NCBI GenBank assembly: GCA_022870745.1
Contig: CP085323.1
Span: 3,038,001 to 3,102,000 of the forward strand
Origin: Silvibacterium acidisoli
GTDB taxonomy: Bacteria; Acidobacteriota; Terriglobia; Terriglobales; Acidobacteriaceae
Direction of reading: 5' to 3'
DNA: 64,000 nt
The translations under genes and the position numbers were made by a program. How positions within the stretch are numbered: position 1 is the stretch's first letter; every line of letters begins with the position of its first letter. Below, in pieces: positions 33,497 to 42,080 of this stretch. Below the pieces are notes generated by a model that worked only from the letters and a program-made list of their open reading frames with translations, was not told the origin of the DNA and ran no database searches.

Positions 33497-34495
33497 ATGC
33501 GAGAAACGCTCCATGTGGTGATTACGGGTGCTTCAGCAGGCTTAGGCCGCGCCATAGCGCATGAATTCGGCAAGACCGGAGCTCGCGTAGGACTGATCTC
33601 TCGCGACCTGCCGGCACTCGAAGCAACGGCGGATGAAGTCAGGAAACTGGGAGGTGTAGCGGCCACCTATGCCGCCGATGTGAGTGATGACCTGGCTGTT
33701 GAGGCCGCGGCAGCTTCTTTCGAAGAACGCCTTGGTCCGATCGATATATGGCTCAACAACGCTATGGTGTCGGTATTCTCCCCAATTAAAGAAATGGAAG
33801 CCACCGAATTTCGCCGGGTCACTGAGGTGAACTATCTCGGCTATGTCCACGGCACACTCGCTGACCTGCGCCGGATGCTTCCACGAAACCGAGGACGAAT
33901 TATCCAGGTCGGTTCAGCTCTTGCGGTGCGGAGCATACCTCTGCAGGCGGCCTACTGCGCCACGAAGCACGCCATTGTCGGCTTCACGGACTCGCTACGA
34001 TGCGAGCTCTATCACGATAAGAGCGCTGTCAAGGCTGTCGTCGTCCACATGCCGGCGATGAACACGCCACAGTTCACTTGGGTCAAGAGCCGCCTCCCGA
34101 ATCTGCCGCAGCCCGTGCCACCGATCTATGAGCCGGAAGTCGGCGCCAAGGTCATAGTGCACGCCGCGTTAACTTCATCACCCAGACGTGAATACTGGGT
34201 CGGGGGCTCGACGGTCAAAGCGATCATCGGACAAAAGCTCTTTCCCGGTTTGCTCGATGTCTATCTTGGCAAGACCGGCTATAAGGCGCAGCAACGCGAA
34301 GAAGCCGACTCGCCCGATCGGCCAAACAATGTGTGGCAGCCTGTCTCAACCTCGCTCGGCGCGCATGGACCGTTTGATACGAAATCGCGTCCCTTCAGCA
34401 TCGAGGCGGAAGTGTCGAAGCATCGCGGCTGGTTTGTGTTTGGATGTGGGATTCTTGGAGCGGCTCTCTGCGCAAGAAAACTTCTCTCCCGCTAG
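33497..34495 (+). CDS. Short-chain dehydrogenase/reductase
   Basis: About 332 residues. It has VVITGASAGLGRAIAHEFG (coenzyme site), IDWL-type NNAMVS, the catalytic Ser in IIQVGSALAVRS and the active-site Tyr and Lys in AAYCATKHAIVGF. A C-terminal extension ends in a possible membrane helix (WFVFGCGILGAALCARKLL). The ATG at 33497 follows GGAGGAG; an in-frame ATG two codons earlier sits too close to that site. Its stop shares CTAG with the stop of the convergent GMC gene. Confidence 0.9.
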   Translation: MRETLHVVITGASAGLGRAIAHEFGKTGARVGLISRDLPALEATADEVRKLGGVAATYAADVSDDLAVEAAAASFEERLGPIDIWLNNAMVSVFSPIKEMEATEFRRVTEVNYLGYVHGTLADLRRMLPRNRGRIIQVGSALAVRSIPLQAAYCATKHAIVGFTDSLRCELYHDKSAVKAVVVHMPAMNTPQFTWVKSRLPNLPQPVPPIYEPEVGAKVIVHAALTSSPRREYWVGGSTVKAIIGQKLFPGLLDVYLGKTGYKAQQREEADSPDRPNNVWQPVSTSLGAHGPFDTKSRPFSIEAEVSKHRGWFVFGCGILGAALCARKLLSR

Positions 34496-36186
34496 GCAAT
34501 GCGAGGATTCCCCTTGAATCGCGTGTAGGGCGGGCTGAGGTCGTAGCGAATCCCTGGTTCAGTCAGATCCCGACGATTCGAAAAGAAGGTGGCATCGCCC
34601 TGTTGGATCAGATAGTCCGCAGTCCTCGCTGCTAGCGCTTGAATTGTGAGGCCGGGGTTCGCCGATCCCTGCGTAGGCAAGATGCTCCCATCGCAAACGA
34701 ACAAATTCGGAATGTCATGGGTACGTCCAAACTTGTCGACTACTGACATCGATGGATCGCTACCCATGCGGACAGCTCCGACGAGATGAGCAAACCTGGA
34801 TTCCTGTACCACCTGCTTTGCTCCAGCAGCCCACATGATTTCCATGACCTTGTTCTTGCCGAACTCGATCAGCTTCTTGTCGTTGTCGTGAAGATTGAAG
34901 GTGACCTTTGCCACCGGCAAGCCATGCTGATCCTTCTCGTCGGCCAGCTCAACGCGGTTGTCCTCCCACGGAAGAATCTCGCCAAGGACACCGAGTGTGG
35001 CCCAGTGGTTGTAATCCATCATCACGCGGCGCATGCCCCAGCCCCAGGCACCCATGGCCGCCGTCATCTGTTTGGCGAAGGCTACCGGAAGTGGACCCAC
35101 GGTTTGGACCGCGAAGCCTCGGGCAAAGCCGCGACGCGGGTCTGTCTCATAAAACTCTTCTGAGAGGGCATGGGCTGGCGGCGCTTTATATAGGCGAATG
35201 AGCTCTTCGAACCGACCAGCGACAACGTTTCCTGCCTGAGCCATCAGGTATTTGCCCAGCGTTCCGCTGGAGTTGGCAAGGCCATGACGGTGACCGGGAC
35301 AAGCAGAATTGAGAAGAAGTCGCGGTGTTTCGATGGCGTAGCCGGAGACGATCACCGCACGAGCACGCTGGAAATGCTCTTTTCCTTCCCGGTCGAAATA
35401 GACCACCCCATCGACACGCCCGTCTTCACGCAGACTGATGCGGGAAGCCATCGAATGAGCACGAATTTCTGCGCCGTGAGTAATGGCGTCCGGTACATGG
35501 GTGATAAGCGTGCTTGCCTTTGCGCCGACTTTGCATCCCTGAAGACAAAAGCCTCGGTAGATGCAATGCGGTCGATCCCCATGTGAAGCGGAGAGGATCG
35601 CTACCGGACCGCCGGCGACCGAGCGAATACCGAGCTTCGTGCAGCCACGAACGAGTACATCGCCTACCCCGCCTAAGGGATGTGGGCCATAGGGATGACC
35701 GTGCGGATCGCCCCATGGAAACCATGCTGGCCCAGCCACAGGAATCTCTCGCTCCAGTAGTTCGTAGTATGGCTTCAGATCCCAATAGGAGATGGGCCAG
35801 TCAGCGCCCACGCCGTCCTCGGTATAGACACGGAAATCGGAAGGATGAAAGCGCGGCGCGAATGCGGCCCAGTGAACAGATCCCCCTCCAACGCCCTTGC
35901 CGCTATTATTTGCGCCTAGCGCGAGAGGATGCGTGCCGCCGGTGATGCGAAGATCGTTCCAGTAAAGCTCGTGCGATCCCTTCTCATCGCTCACCCAGTC
36001 CTTCTCTGTGTCCCAGAAGGGTCCCGCTTCAAGGCCGACCACACGTAAGCCCGCTCTCGCCAGGCGCTGAATCAGAACACCACCCGCACTCCCAACACCA
36101 ACAATGCAGTAGTCAACGCATTCGTCAGCGGCAAACTTCTTCATCGGCGATGGAAGTATCTGCATCGGCCCCAATCGATGCGGCAT
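34492..36186 (-). CDS. GMC family FAD-dependent oxidoreductase
   Basis: A 564-residue flavoprotein: YCIVGVGSAGGVLIQRLA (FAD-binding GxGxxG) near 25-45, the GMC signature GKGVGGGSVHWAAFAPRFHP, and a C-terminal HLVGAVRMGSDPSM and GSANPGLTIQALAARTADYL. Such enzymes with a small partner subunit oxidise sugars or sugar acids such as gluconate. Its start overlaps the stop of the gluconate-dehydrogenase-like small subunit (ATGA), so the two are co-translated, consistent with a complex. It is the last gene of the operon that begins at 41430. Confidence 0.92.
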   Translation of the reverse strand: MPHRLGPMQILPSPMKKFAADECVDYCIVGVGSAGGVLIQRLARAGLRVVGLEAGPFWDTEKDWVSDEKGSHELYWNDLRITGGTHPLALGANNSGKGVGGGSVHWAAFAPRFHPSDFRVYTEDGVGADWPISYWDLKPYYELLEREIPVAGPAWFPWGDPHGHPYGPHPLGGVGDVLVRGCTKLGIRSVAGGPVAILSASHGDRPHCIYRGFCLQGCKVGAKASTLITHVPDAITHGAEIRAHSMASRISLREDGRVDGVVYFDREGKEHFQRARAVIVSGYAIETPRLLLNSACPGHRHGLANSSGTLGKYLMAQAGNVVAGRFEELIRLYKAPPAHALSEEFYETDPRRGFARGFAVQTVGPLPVAFAKQMTAAMGAWGWGMRRVMMDYNHWATLGVLGEILPWEDNRVELADEKDQHGLPVAKVTFNLHDNDKKLIEFGKNKVMEIMWAAGAKQVVQESRFAHLVGAVRMGSDPSMSVVDKFGRTHDIPNLFVCDGSILPTQGSANPGLTIQALAARTADYLIQQGDATFFSNRRDLTEPGIRYDLSPPYTRFKGNPRIA

Positions 36187-36938
36187 CAGTGGCTTCCCCC
36201 GTGTCCATGAAGTGATTGGTGCTCAGGTGGAGCGTCTTGTTCTTCGAGTTGCGAAAGAGAATCTACGGGAGCATTCCACTCGTAGCGCTGTTCATCTTTC
36301 TCCCATGGTTCAGGCAGGCCGTTTTCGAGTCGCATGTAGCCGCGAGGGTATGCGGGACCGCCGAACCCTATCTCGTCCCATGCCCATGGATGCGAGTAAT
36401 AAGCCGTCACGCAATCCTCCATCAACATGGCCCAGAAACGATGGATCGGCATCTTCTCCCACACTGCGTTCGCCGGATCGGGTTGGCCATCATGGATCGA
36501 CTTGAGAATCAGTTCTTGGCGATGCACCGTCAGATTCACAAAGGGTTCGCGAAAGCGCTCGCGCGCCATCTCTTCGATTGCCTTTAGCCCAAGTTGATAG
36601 GCTTCCTGATCCGACGGCATATCTTCGTATCGAAAGCCGCTGATTGAATTCTTGAACAAACGTTCGTCGAGGACGGGGAGAATAGGAATCATTCGCTCCA
36701 CCGAGCGATCGTCCTGCGGCATCACACGATCAATCACCGCTCCGAGCAGAGCTGCATCATCTTGCGAAAAGAACCGGATCGGCGGGACCTTTTCTATTCG
36801 GTCGGTCACCACATTCCGCGTGGCCTGTTCCCAACTTTTCTTCTGCGACACAGTGCTGAAGCCGCCGTAATATCCTGGCTGCTCAAGGTCCCGGAGTTCA
36901 CCGCCCGTCGCGTGGGATGGAAAGGATTTTCTGGTCAT
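36186..36938 (-). CDS. Gluconate 2-dehydrogenase subunit 3 family protein
   Basis: A 250-residue protein with the subunit-3 pattern: FFSQDDAALLGAVIDRVMPQ, then AYQLGLKAIEEMARERF, FVNLTVHRQELILKSIHDG, a central WEKMPIHRFWAMLMEDCVTA and YYSHPWAWDEIGFGGPAYPR. In known dehydrogenases this subunit assists the flavoprotein. No Tat signal is evident at the chosen ATG (36938), unlike many relatives. It overlaps the GMC gene by ATGA and the upstream membrane-protein gene by 4 bases. Confidence 0.85.
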   Translation of the reverse strand: MTRKSFPSHATGGELRDLEQPGYYGGFSTVSQKKSWEQATRNVVTDRIEKVPPIRFFSQDDAALLGAVIDRVMPQDDRSVERMIPILPVLDERLFKNSISGFRYEDMPSDQEAYQLGLKAIEEMARERFREPFVNLTVHRQELILKSIHDGQPDPANAVWEKMPIHRFWAMLMEDCVTAYYSHPWAWDEIGFGGPAYPRGYMRLENGLPEPWEKDEQRYEWNAPVDSLSQLEEQDAPPEHQSLHGHGGSH

Positions 36939-37894
36939 CTCTTCTCCCTTCGCAAAAGACTGGCCATGAGGCCGAGGAACCCGCAAGCGGCAAATAACAG
37001 CGGGGCAAAGATAGGTGGGCCGTAGAGCGTGTTGTAGAGAGGCTTCTTCATGCCGCCGGGCCTGCGTGCGATACCGCGAGCGTGATAGTAGAAGCCAAGC
37101 GCCCCATCAGCCAGGGCGAGCGCGGAGACGGCTGGAAGTGCGGTGTTCGCAATGCGCCGACTCTTTATCGCGCCGACACCAACCGCCATCAGAATCGGCG
37201 TGAGAAGCACCGGTGTCCATTGCGCCTTGTAGCGGAAGTTCGTCTTGTAGTGCGAATACAGGGCTTCAAAGCCGCTGAAGAATGCCCAAAGAACAGTCAA
37301 GGCTGAAAGATGTTTTTGGAATCTTCCATGGCGTAGATCGTCGCGCCAGCCTGGATTTTCCGGAGCGATGAGATTGCCAAGCCTTTCCGTAAATCGTCCC
37401 AAGTCCTCTTCGCGCCGCAAGTAGGACGCCATCAATCCGAGATACGCACTTGTCCCGAAGAGCAACGGAGCAAAGATTGGCGGTCCCATGACGATGTTCG
37501 TGGTCGGAAGGCTCCAGCCACCGGGCTTTCTCGCGACACCCCGAACATGAAACCAGAAGCCGACGATGCCATCCGCGAGAGTCACTACGCTGACCCAACG
37601 AAGCACGGTGCGTGCAGCTACTTCGCTGAAGACCCCTAGCAGCCCTGCTCCTGCGAGCGCGCCGCTCAAAATCACTGGCGTGTACATCACCAGATTGCTA
37701 TAGCTACCTTTGTAGTGCTCGTATCCAACTTCGAGGCCGCTGGCGACGCTCGTGACCGAGACGATGAGACAGAGGCTGCGTTGAAAACATCCTTCTCGCA
37801 GATGTTTGAGGATTGAGGTCGCGGCCTCGGAAAGCGGTGCCGGGAGATTTCGGTTCGCACCTCGCTCCAGTTCGGTCGTCAAGACAAAGGTCAT
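36935..37894 (-). CDS. Membrane protein with internal duplication
   Basis: A 319-residue protein made of two similar halves. The first has GLEVGYEHYKGSYSNL, GFWFHVRGVARKPGGW and MGPPIFAPLLFGTSAYLGLM; the second has GFEALYSHYKTNFRYK, GFYYHARGIARRPGGM and YGPPIFAPLLFAACGFLGLM. Each half has about four hydrophobic segments. The function is unknown. Because it lies between the cyclase and the dehydrogenase subunit genes and overlaps both by 4 bases, it may anchor the GMC complex in the membrane. The start at 37894 forms the ATGA overlap; the frame extends to 37933. Confidence 0.7.
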   Translation of the reverse strand: MTFVLTTELERGANRNLPAPLSEAATSILKHLREGCFQRSLCLIVSVTSVASGLEVGYEHYKGSYSNLVMYTPVILSGALAGAGLLGVFSEVAARTVLRWVSVVTLADGIVGFWFHVRGVARKPGGWSLPTTNIVMGPPIFAPLLFGTSAYLGLMASYLRREEDLGRFTERLGNLIAPENPGWRDDLRHGRFQKHLSALTVLWAFFSGFEALYSHYKTNFRYKAQWTPVLLTPILMAVGVGAIKSRRIANTALPAVSALALADGALGFYYHARGIARRPGGMKKPLYNTLYGPPIFAPLLFAACGFLGLMASLLRREKR

Positions 37895-38553
37895 GCCATC
37901 TCCCCATCGTCCCAAGCGACCGCCCGTGTCCATGCTCCACCTGCTCCCTGAATCAGAACTGGAAAAGCAGCGAAATGCCGTCGCTTTCCATCAAGCAATG
38001 CTTCCGGGATGCGAATGTCTTCGATGATGAGCTTCTTCGCACTCAGCAGAGCTTTATGGGCAGCGGTCTCTTTCTCCGGATCATCGAAGCCGCCGATGCT
38101 GAGTCCTTCGATTCCCACGCCGTGGATGCCGAGAGAGATCAGGTAATCCGCTCCTTCTCCACTCAGATAAGGCCAAGCAGTCAGAAACTGTTTGGTGAGA
38201 GCCCGCTTTTCTGCCCAACCCGTTTTCAGAAGAACGATCGCGCCCTGTTCGATCTGGTTAGCATGAGGTTCAAGATCCTTTGCCTCGATGCCGCTCCCTG
38301 CTTCCTTGTGCCTCAAATCGAGTGCTACGCAAGGGCCATGAAAATGGCTCAAAGGAAGTGCGTCGACAGTTTCAAGATCGGAGAAGAAATGAAACGGCGC
38401 GTCGATGTGCGTTCCCGTATGTGTCATCAACTCAAGATGCTCGACGTTCGCCGACTCAATCGCGGTGAGGTGCGGGATGGTCATGGTGCTGGGGTGAAAC
38501 TTAGGCCACTGGGGCACGTTGTTGAAAATCGGCTGGCTCAAATCGTAGATCAT
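37891..38553 (-). CDS. Cyclase family protein (kynurenine-formamidase-like)
   Basis: A 220-residue metal-dependent hydrolase: IYDLSQPIFNNVPQWPKF at the start, then the metal-binding motif HTGTHIDAPFHF near residue 50, ALDLRHKEAG and GVGIEGLSIG. The family includes kynurenine formamidase and cyclases acting on ring-opened acids. In this operon it may open a lactone or a related intermediate (inference). The start at 38553 overlaps the upstream stop as ATGA. Confidence 0.85.
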   Translation of the reverse strand: MIYDLSQPIFNNVPQWPKFHPSTMTIPHLTAIESANVEHLELMTHTGTHIDAPFHFFSDLETVDALPLSHFHGPCVALDLRHKEAGSGIEAKDLEPHANQIEQGAIVLLKTGWAEKRALTKQFLTAWPYLSGEGADYLISLGIHGVGIEGLSIGGFDDPEKETAAHKALLSAKKLIIEDIRIPEALLDGKRRHFAAFPVLIQGAGGAWTRAVAWDDGEMA

Positions 38554-39659
38554 TTGCTTCTCCACACTAGGAACTGCTCTGCATCGCGATGCTTGAAGGA
38601 GAGACCAATGCCCGGCCTCGTACGGTCAGGCATCAGTTTCCCACCACGCGGTGGCATAAACCCGTCGAAGAGCATGGCTTCGATGCGAGCGTGATCGTGA
38701 AAGTATTCGACGTGGCGGAACTGAGGAACGGCACAAGCTACGTGCATGTGAAGGGAGGGAGCACAGTGTGCGGAGATGGGGCACTCGAAGCTTGATGCAA
38801 CAGCGGCTGCTTCCAGGAATCCTGTAAATCCTTTACAGCGGGTAGCGTCCAGTTGAATGACATCGACGGCCTCGGCCTCGAGCATGCGTCGAAAATAGAA
38901 GGAGTCGTACCCGTATTCGCCTGCCGCGATCTCCATCGCGGCAGGCGCGTGATCACGCACTCGCCTCAGTCCGGCAAGATCGTCGGAACTCACCGGTTCT
39001 TCAAACCAAGTGACATCGAACTCAGTAAACTTGTCCGCAAACGCCAAGGCCTCTCTCGCATGGAACGCGCCGTTGGCATCCACGAACAACTTCGCCGAAG
39101 GACCGATTGCTTCACGCGCAACCCGGACTCGATCTAAATCTGCTGCCGGATTCGCACCAATCTTCATTTTGACGCTTGTTACTCCGTCAGCAATCCAGCC
39201 GGACAACTGTGACGTCAGTTGTTGACTGTCGTAGGTGGTGAATCCGCCACTTCCATAAGCCGGCACACTGTCACTCGCCGCACCCAGCAAGTCTGCGATG
39301 GAGCGACTAAACGCTTTCGCTTTGAGATCCCACAGAGCAATATCCAATGCAGAGATTGCCATCGATGCAATTCCACGGCTTCCGTCATTACGCACCCGGG
39401 CCAGCATATTCGCCTGTATACGTGGAATATCGAGCGCTGATGAATGGAGCAGACACCTCGCCGCCAGTTGGTGCGCAACGAACGCCGTGGCTTGGTTGCC
39501 ATAGGTGAACCCGAGCCCCGTCTGATTGCCGGCATGCACTTCGCAGACGATCAGTGTTGTCGAGTCCCACCTGAGCGTGCCGTCGCCCTCTGGAGCGTCC
39601 GTCGGAATCGAGTAGGCGGAAACATCCACCTTCTCCACCGCAATGTCCGGACGCTCCAT
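38550..39659 (-). CDS. Enolase superfamily enzyme (mandelate racemase/muconate lactonising type)
   Basis: A 369-residue enzyme with the capping N-terminus and a barrel carrying SVKMKIG (KxK base) near 163, LFVDANG (Asp), TWFEEPVS (Glu) and MEIAAGEYGYD (Glu), which supply the Mg ligands. ISAHCAPSLHMHVA supplies a His. Members dehydrate sugar acids or isomerise related compounds through an enolate. The KxK pattern and the operon context point to a sugar-acid dehydratase (inference). It starts 25 bases after the TPP-enzyme gene. Confidence 0.88.
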   Translation of the reverse strand: MERPDIAVEKVDVSAYSIPTDAPEGDGTLRWDSTTLIVCEVHAGNQTGLGFTYGNQATAFVAHQLAARCLLHSSALDIPRIQANMLARVRNDGSRGIASMAISALDIALWDLKAKAFSRSIADLLGAASDSVPAYGSGGFTTYDSQQLTSQLSGWIADGVTSVKMKIGANPAADLDRVRVAREAIGPSAKLFVDANGAFHAREALAFADKFTEFDVTWFEEPVSSDDLAGLRRVRDHAPAAMEIAAGEYGYDSFYFRRMLEAEAVDVIQLDATRCKGFTGFLEAAAVASSFECPISAHCAPSLHMHVACAVPQFRHVEYFHDHARIEAMLFDGFMPPRGGKLMPDRTRPGIGLSFKHRDAEQFLVWRSK

Positions 39660-39684
39660 CTCGACGGCTGCTCCAGTCTAAGGG

Positions 39685-41430
39685 CTATACGAGTTCGCGG
39701 ATCTTGTCGTGCGCGTTGGTAAGTGCAATCTTCATTCGGTTAGGTTCACCACGCAACAATGCTTCACCCAGTTTGATCGCCTGGCCAGCTTTGATCTTGG
39801 CTGGCATCGGCGGAGTGAACTGATCGACAACCGCCTCAATCAGAACTGGCCCAGGACGTCCGACAACGGCATCCAGTTGAGCGCCACATGTCGCTGGGTC
39901 TTCAATCTGAATTGCTTCAATACCAGCTCCGCGGGCTATGGTGACGAAATCGGCAGGATAGAGATCGCACGCGTACTCGGGATTTCCGAGGAACACCATC
40001 TGCTCCCACTTGATCTGACCAAGTGTGTTGTTCTTGATGACGATGATCTTGATGTTGAGCTTATAGGCCGCAACGGTGATCAACTCGCCCAACAACATAC
40101 TGAGACCGCCGTCGCCGATGATGCAATAGACAGGCCGGTCAGGATAGGCGACTGCTGCGGCGATGGCGTAAGGGAGTCCACATGCCATGGTCGCCAGATT
40201 GCCCGAACAACTATGCTTCTGACCTCGCAGCGCCGGCACATACCGCGCCCACCAGGTGGTGATTGTTCCGGAGTCTGAGGTGACGATTGCATTCGATGGT
40301 ACTCGCTTACCAAGCTCCCAGCCGACGACTTGCGGTTTCATCGGTCTGTCGTCTCGCGTGCCTCGCTCCTCCATGAGTTTCTGCCACTCTAGCTTGGCTT
40401 TCTGGGCCTTTTCCAGGAACCCTTTACCGTGCTTCTCGAGTAGCGGTAACAAGCCGCGTAGGGTGTTCTTCGCATCACCGACGAGGCCGACGTCGACTGG
40501 ATGACGAAGGCTGATGCGCTGTGGGTCGATATCCACCTGCACGCACTTGATCGATCCCGGCTCGGGCAAGAACTCGATATAGGGAAACGACGTGCCGACC
40601 ATCAGGAGCGTGTCGCAACCTTCGATGGCGTCCTGGGATGGTTCCGTGCCGAGAAGTCCTATACCGCCTGTCGTGTACGGACTATCGTCAGGGACGGACG
40701 CTTTACCCAACAACGCTTTGATAATCGGGGCGCCAAGTGTTTCAGCTAGTTCTTCCAACTCCTGAGTTGCGTGTAAGGCTCCCTGGCCCGCAAGGATTGC
40801 GATCTTCTTTCCGCGATTGAGAATATCTGCAGCATGCTCCAGCTCAATTCGCGCGGGAACCTGATCGAAATACGCGGGAGTTGCAGAGGTGTGATGAATG
40901 GGATTCCGTTCCGAACGGCCCTTCTTCACTTCCTGAACCTGCACATCAACCGGAATTGTGATGTGCGCAACGCCTCGTGAGGCCAGCGCCGTGCGGATCG
41001 CGAGATCAGCCACACTTTCCATGTGAGCTCCGCTCATGATTCGCTCGTTGTAGACAGCAACGTCAACAAACAGTTTGTCGAGAGCAACATCCTGTTGTGT
41101 GAATGTGCCAATCAGGTCGCTGTGTTGGAGCCCGGTAATCGCCAATACGGGCGCATGGTCCATCTTCGCGTCATAAAGGCCGTTGAGGAGATGAATCCCT
41201 CCCGGTCCGGATGTGGCGATGCAAACCCCAAGCTTGCCGGTAAACTTTGCGTAGGCACATGCCATGAAGGCCGCAGCCTCTTCATGCCGGACGTGAATGA
41301 ATCGTATCTGCTCTTTATGAGTGCGCAGGGCCTCGAAAACCCCGTTGATGCCATCACCAGGCAGACCAAAGATGGTGTCGACGCCCCACGCGAGAAGGCG
41401 CTCTACGAGTATGTCGGATGCGTTGGTCAT
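39685..41430 (-). CDS. Thiamine-pyrophosphate enzyme (pyruvate oxidase/dehydrogenase type)
   Basis: A 581-residue TPP enzyme with the three-domain layout: VERLLAWGVDTIFGLPGDGI and VRHEEAAAFMACAYAKFTGK (catalytic Glu) in the first domain, a central FAD/Rossmann-like domain, and a C-terminal TPP site IIGDGGLSMLLGELITVAA with KNNTLGQIKWEQ. It resembles PoxB-type pyruvate oxidases, but acetolactate-synthase-like decarboxylases have a similar plan. ATG 41430 has GGAG 7 bases upstream; the frame extends to 41523. It is the first gene of the six-gene minus-strand operon. Confidence 0.88.
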   Translation of the reverse strand: MTNASDILVERLLAWGVDTIFGLPGDGINGVFEALRTHKEQIRFIHVRHEEAAAFMACAYAKFTGKLGVCIATSGPGGIHLLNGLYDAKMDHAPVLAITGLQHSDLIGTFTQQDVALDKLFVDVAVYNERIMSGAHMESVADLAIRTALASRGVAHITIPVDVQVQEVKKGRSERNPIHHTSATPAYFDQVPARIELEHAADILNRGKKIAILAGQGALHATQELEELAETLGAPIIKALLGKASVPDDSPYTTGGIGLLGTEPSQDAIEGCDTLLMVGTSFPYIEFLPEPGSIKCVQVDIDPQRISLRHPVDVGLVGDAKNTLRGLLPLLEKHGKGFLEKAQKAKLEWQKLMEERGTRDDRPMKPQVVGWELGKRVPSNAIVTSDSGTITTWWARYVPALRGQKHSCSGNLATMACGLPYAIAAAVAYPDRPVYCIIGDGGLSMLLGELITVAAYKLNIKIIVIKNNTLGQIKWEQMVFLGNPEYACDLYPADFVTIARGAGIEAIQIEDPATCGAQLDAVVGRPGPVLIEAVVDQFTPPMPAKIKAGQAIKLGEALLRGEPNRMKIALTNAHDKIRELV

Positions 41431-41615
41431 CACTAACTCCGAAACAGATTGGTCCCACCGGGCTGGACACTCGGTTGGACGCGACTTCGTCGATAGGGGT
41501 TTGACCGAGTCATCGTTGGTCAAAAGCGCTCAAAGTCTGTCCGCCGACTGCTGGCGACGTCAGACGCCCTAACGTGAAACTCACTGTGAGCATCCAACGG
41601 GCCAGAGGGCAATAG

Positions 41616-42047
41616 ATGCGTTCTAAACTCATCGCCGACCACCCCAAGACTTTTGCGCTCATTCTCGAAACGGGAGACGAGATTCTCTCTTCACTCAAGA
41701 AATTCGCGCATACCCAACACTTAGCAGCGAGCAGCTTCAAAGCAATCGGCGCGCTCAGCAATGTTGAGTTGGGTTGGTTCAACTGGGAGACGAAGAAGTA
41801 TCAGACCGCCGTCAAGCTTGAAGAGCAAGTCGAGCTTCTCTCACTGATTGGCGACATCGCGCTCAAAGACGACGAACCACAAGTCCACGCCCATCTTGTC
41901 ATTGGACGCCGCGATGGCACCGCTCATGGAGGACACCTGCTTCATGCAACTGTGCGGCCCACATGCGAGATCGTCATCACAGAGAGCCCGCAGCATCTTC
42001 AGAAAGAGATCGATCCGGAATCGGGCATTGCGCTCATTCGTATATGA
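41616..42047 (+). CDS. PPC (DUF296) domain protein
   Basis: A 143-residue single PPC domain: FALILETGDEILSSLKKFA, then FKAIGALSNVELGWFNWETK, and the conserved PQVHAHLVIGRRDGTAHGGH followed by LLHATVRPTCEIVI. PPC proteins form trimers; in plants they join DNA-binding AT-hooks, whereas bacterial stand-alone forms have unknown roles. It starts a plus-strand pair with the Gfo/Idh/MocA gene 33 bases later. Confidence 0.88.
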   Translation: MRSKLIADHPKTFALILETGDEILSSLKKFAHTQHLAASSFKAIGALSNVELGWFNWETKKYQTAVKLEEQVELLSLIGDIALKDDEPQVHAHLVIGRRDGTAHGGHLLHATVRPTCEIVITESPQHLQKEIDPESGIALIRI

Positions 42048-42080
42048 CACCACAACCGTAGAACGCAGAGGAGTAACGAC

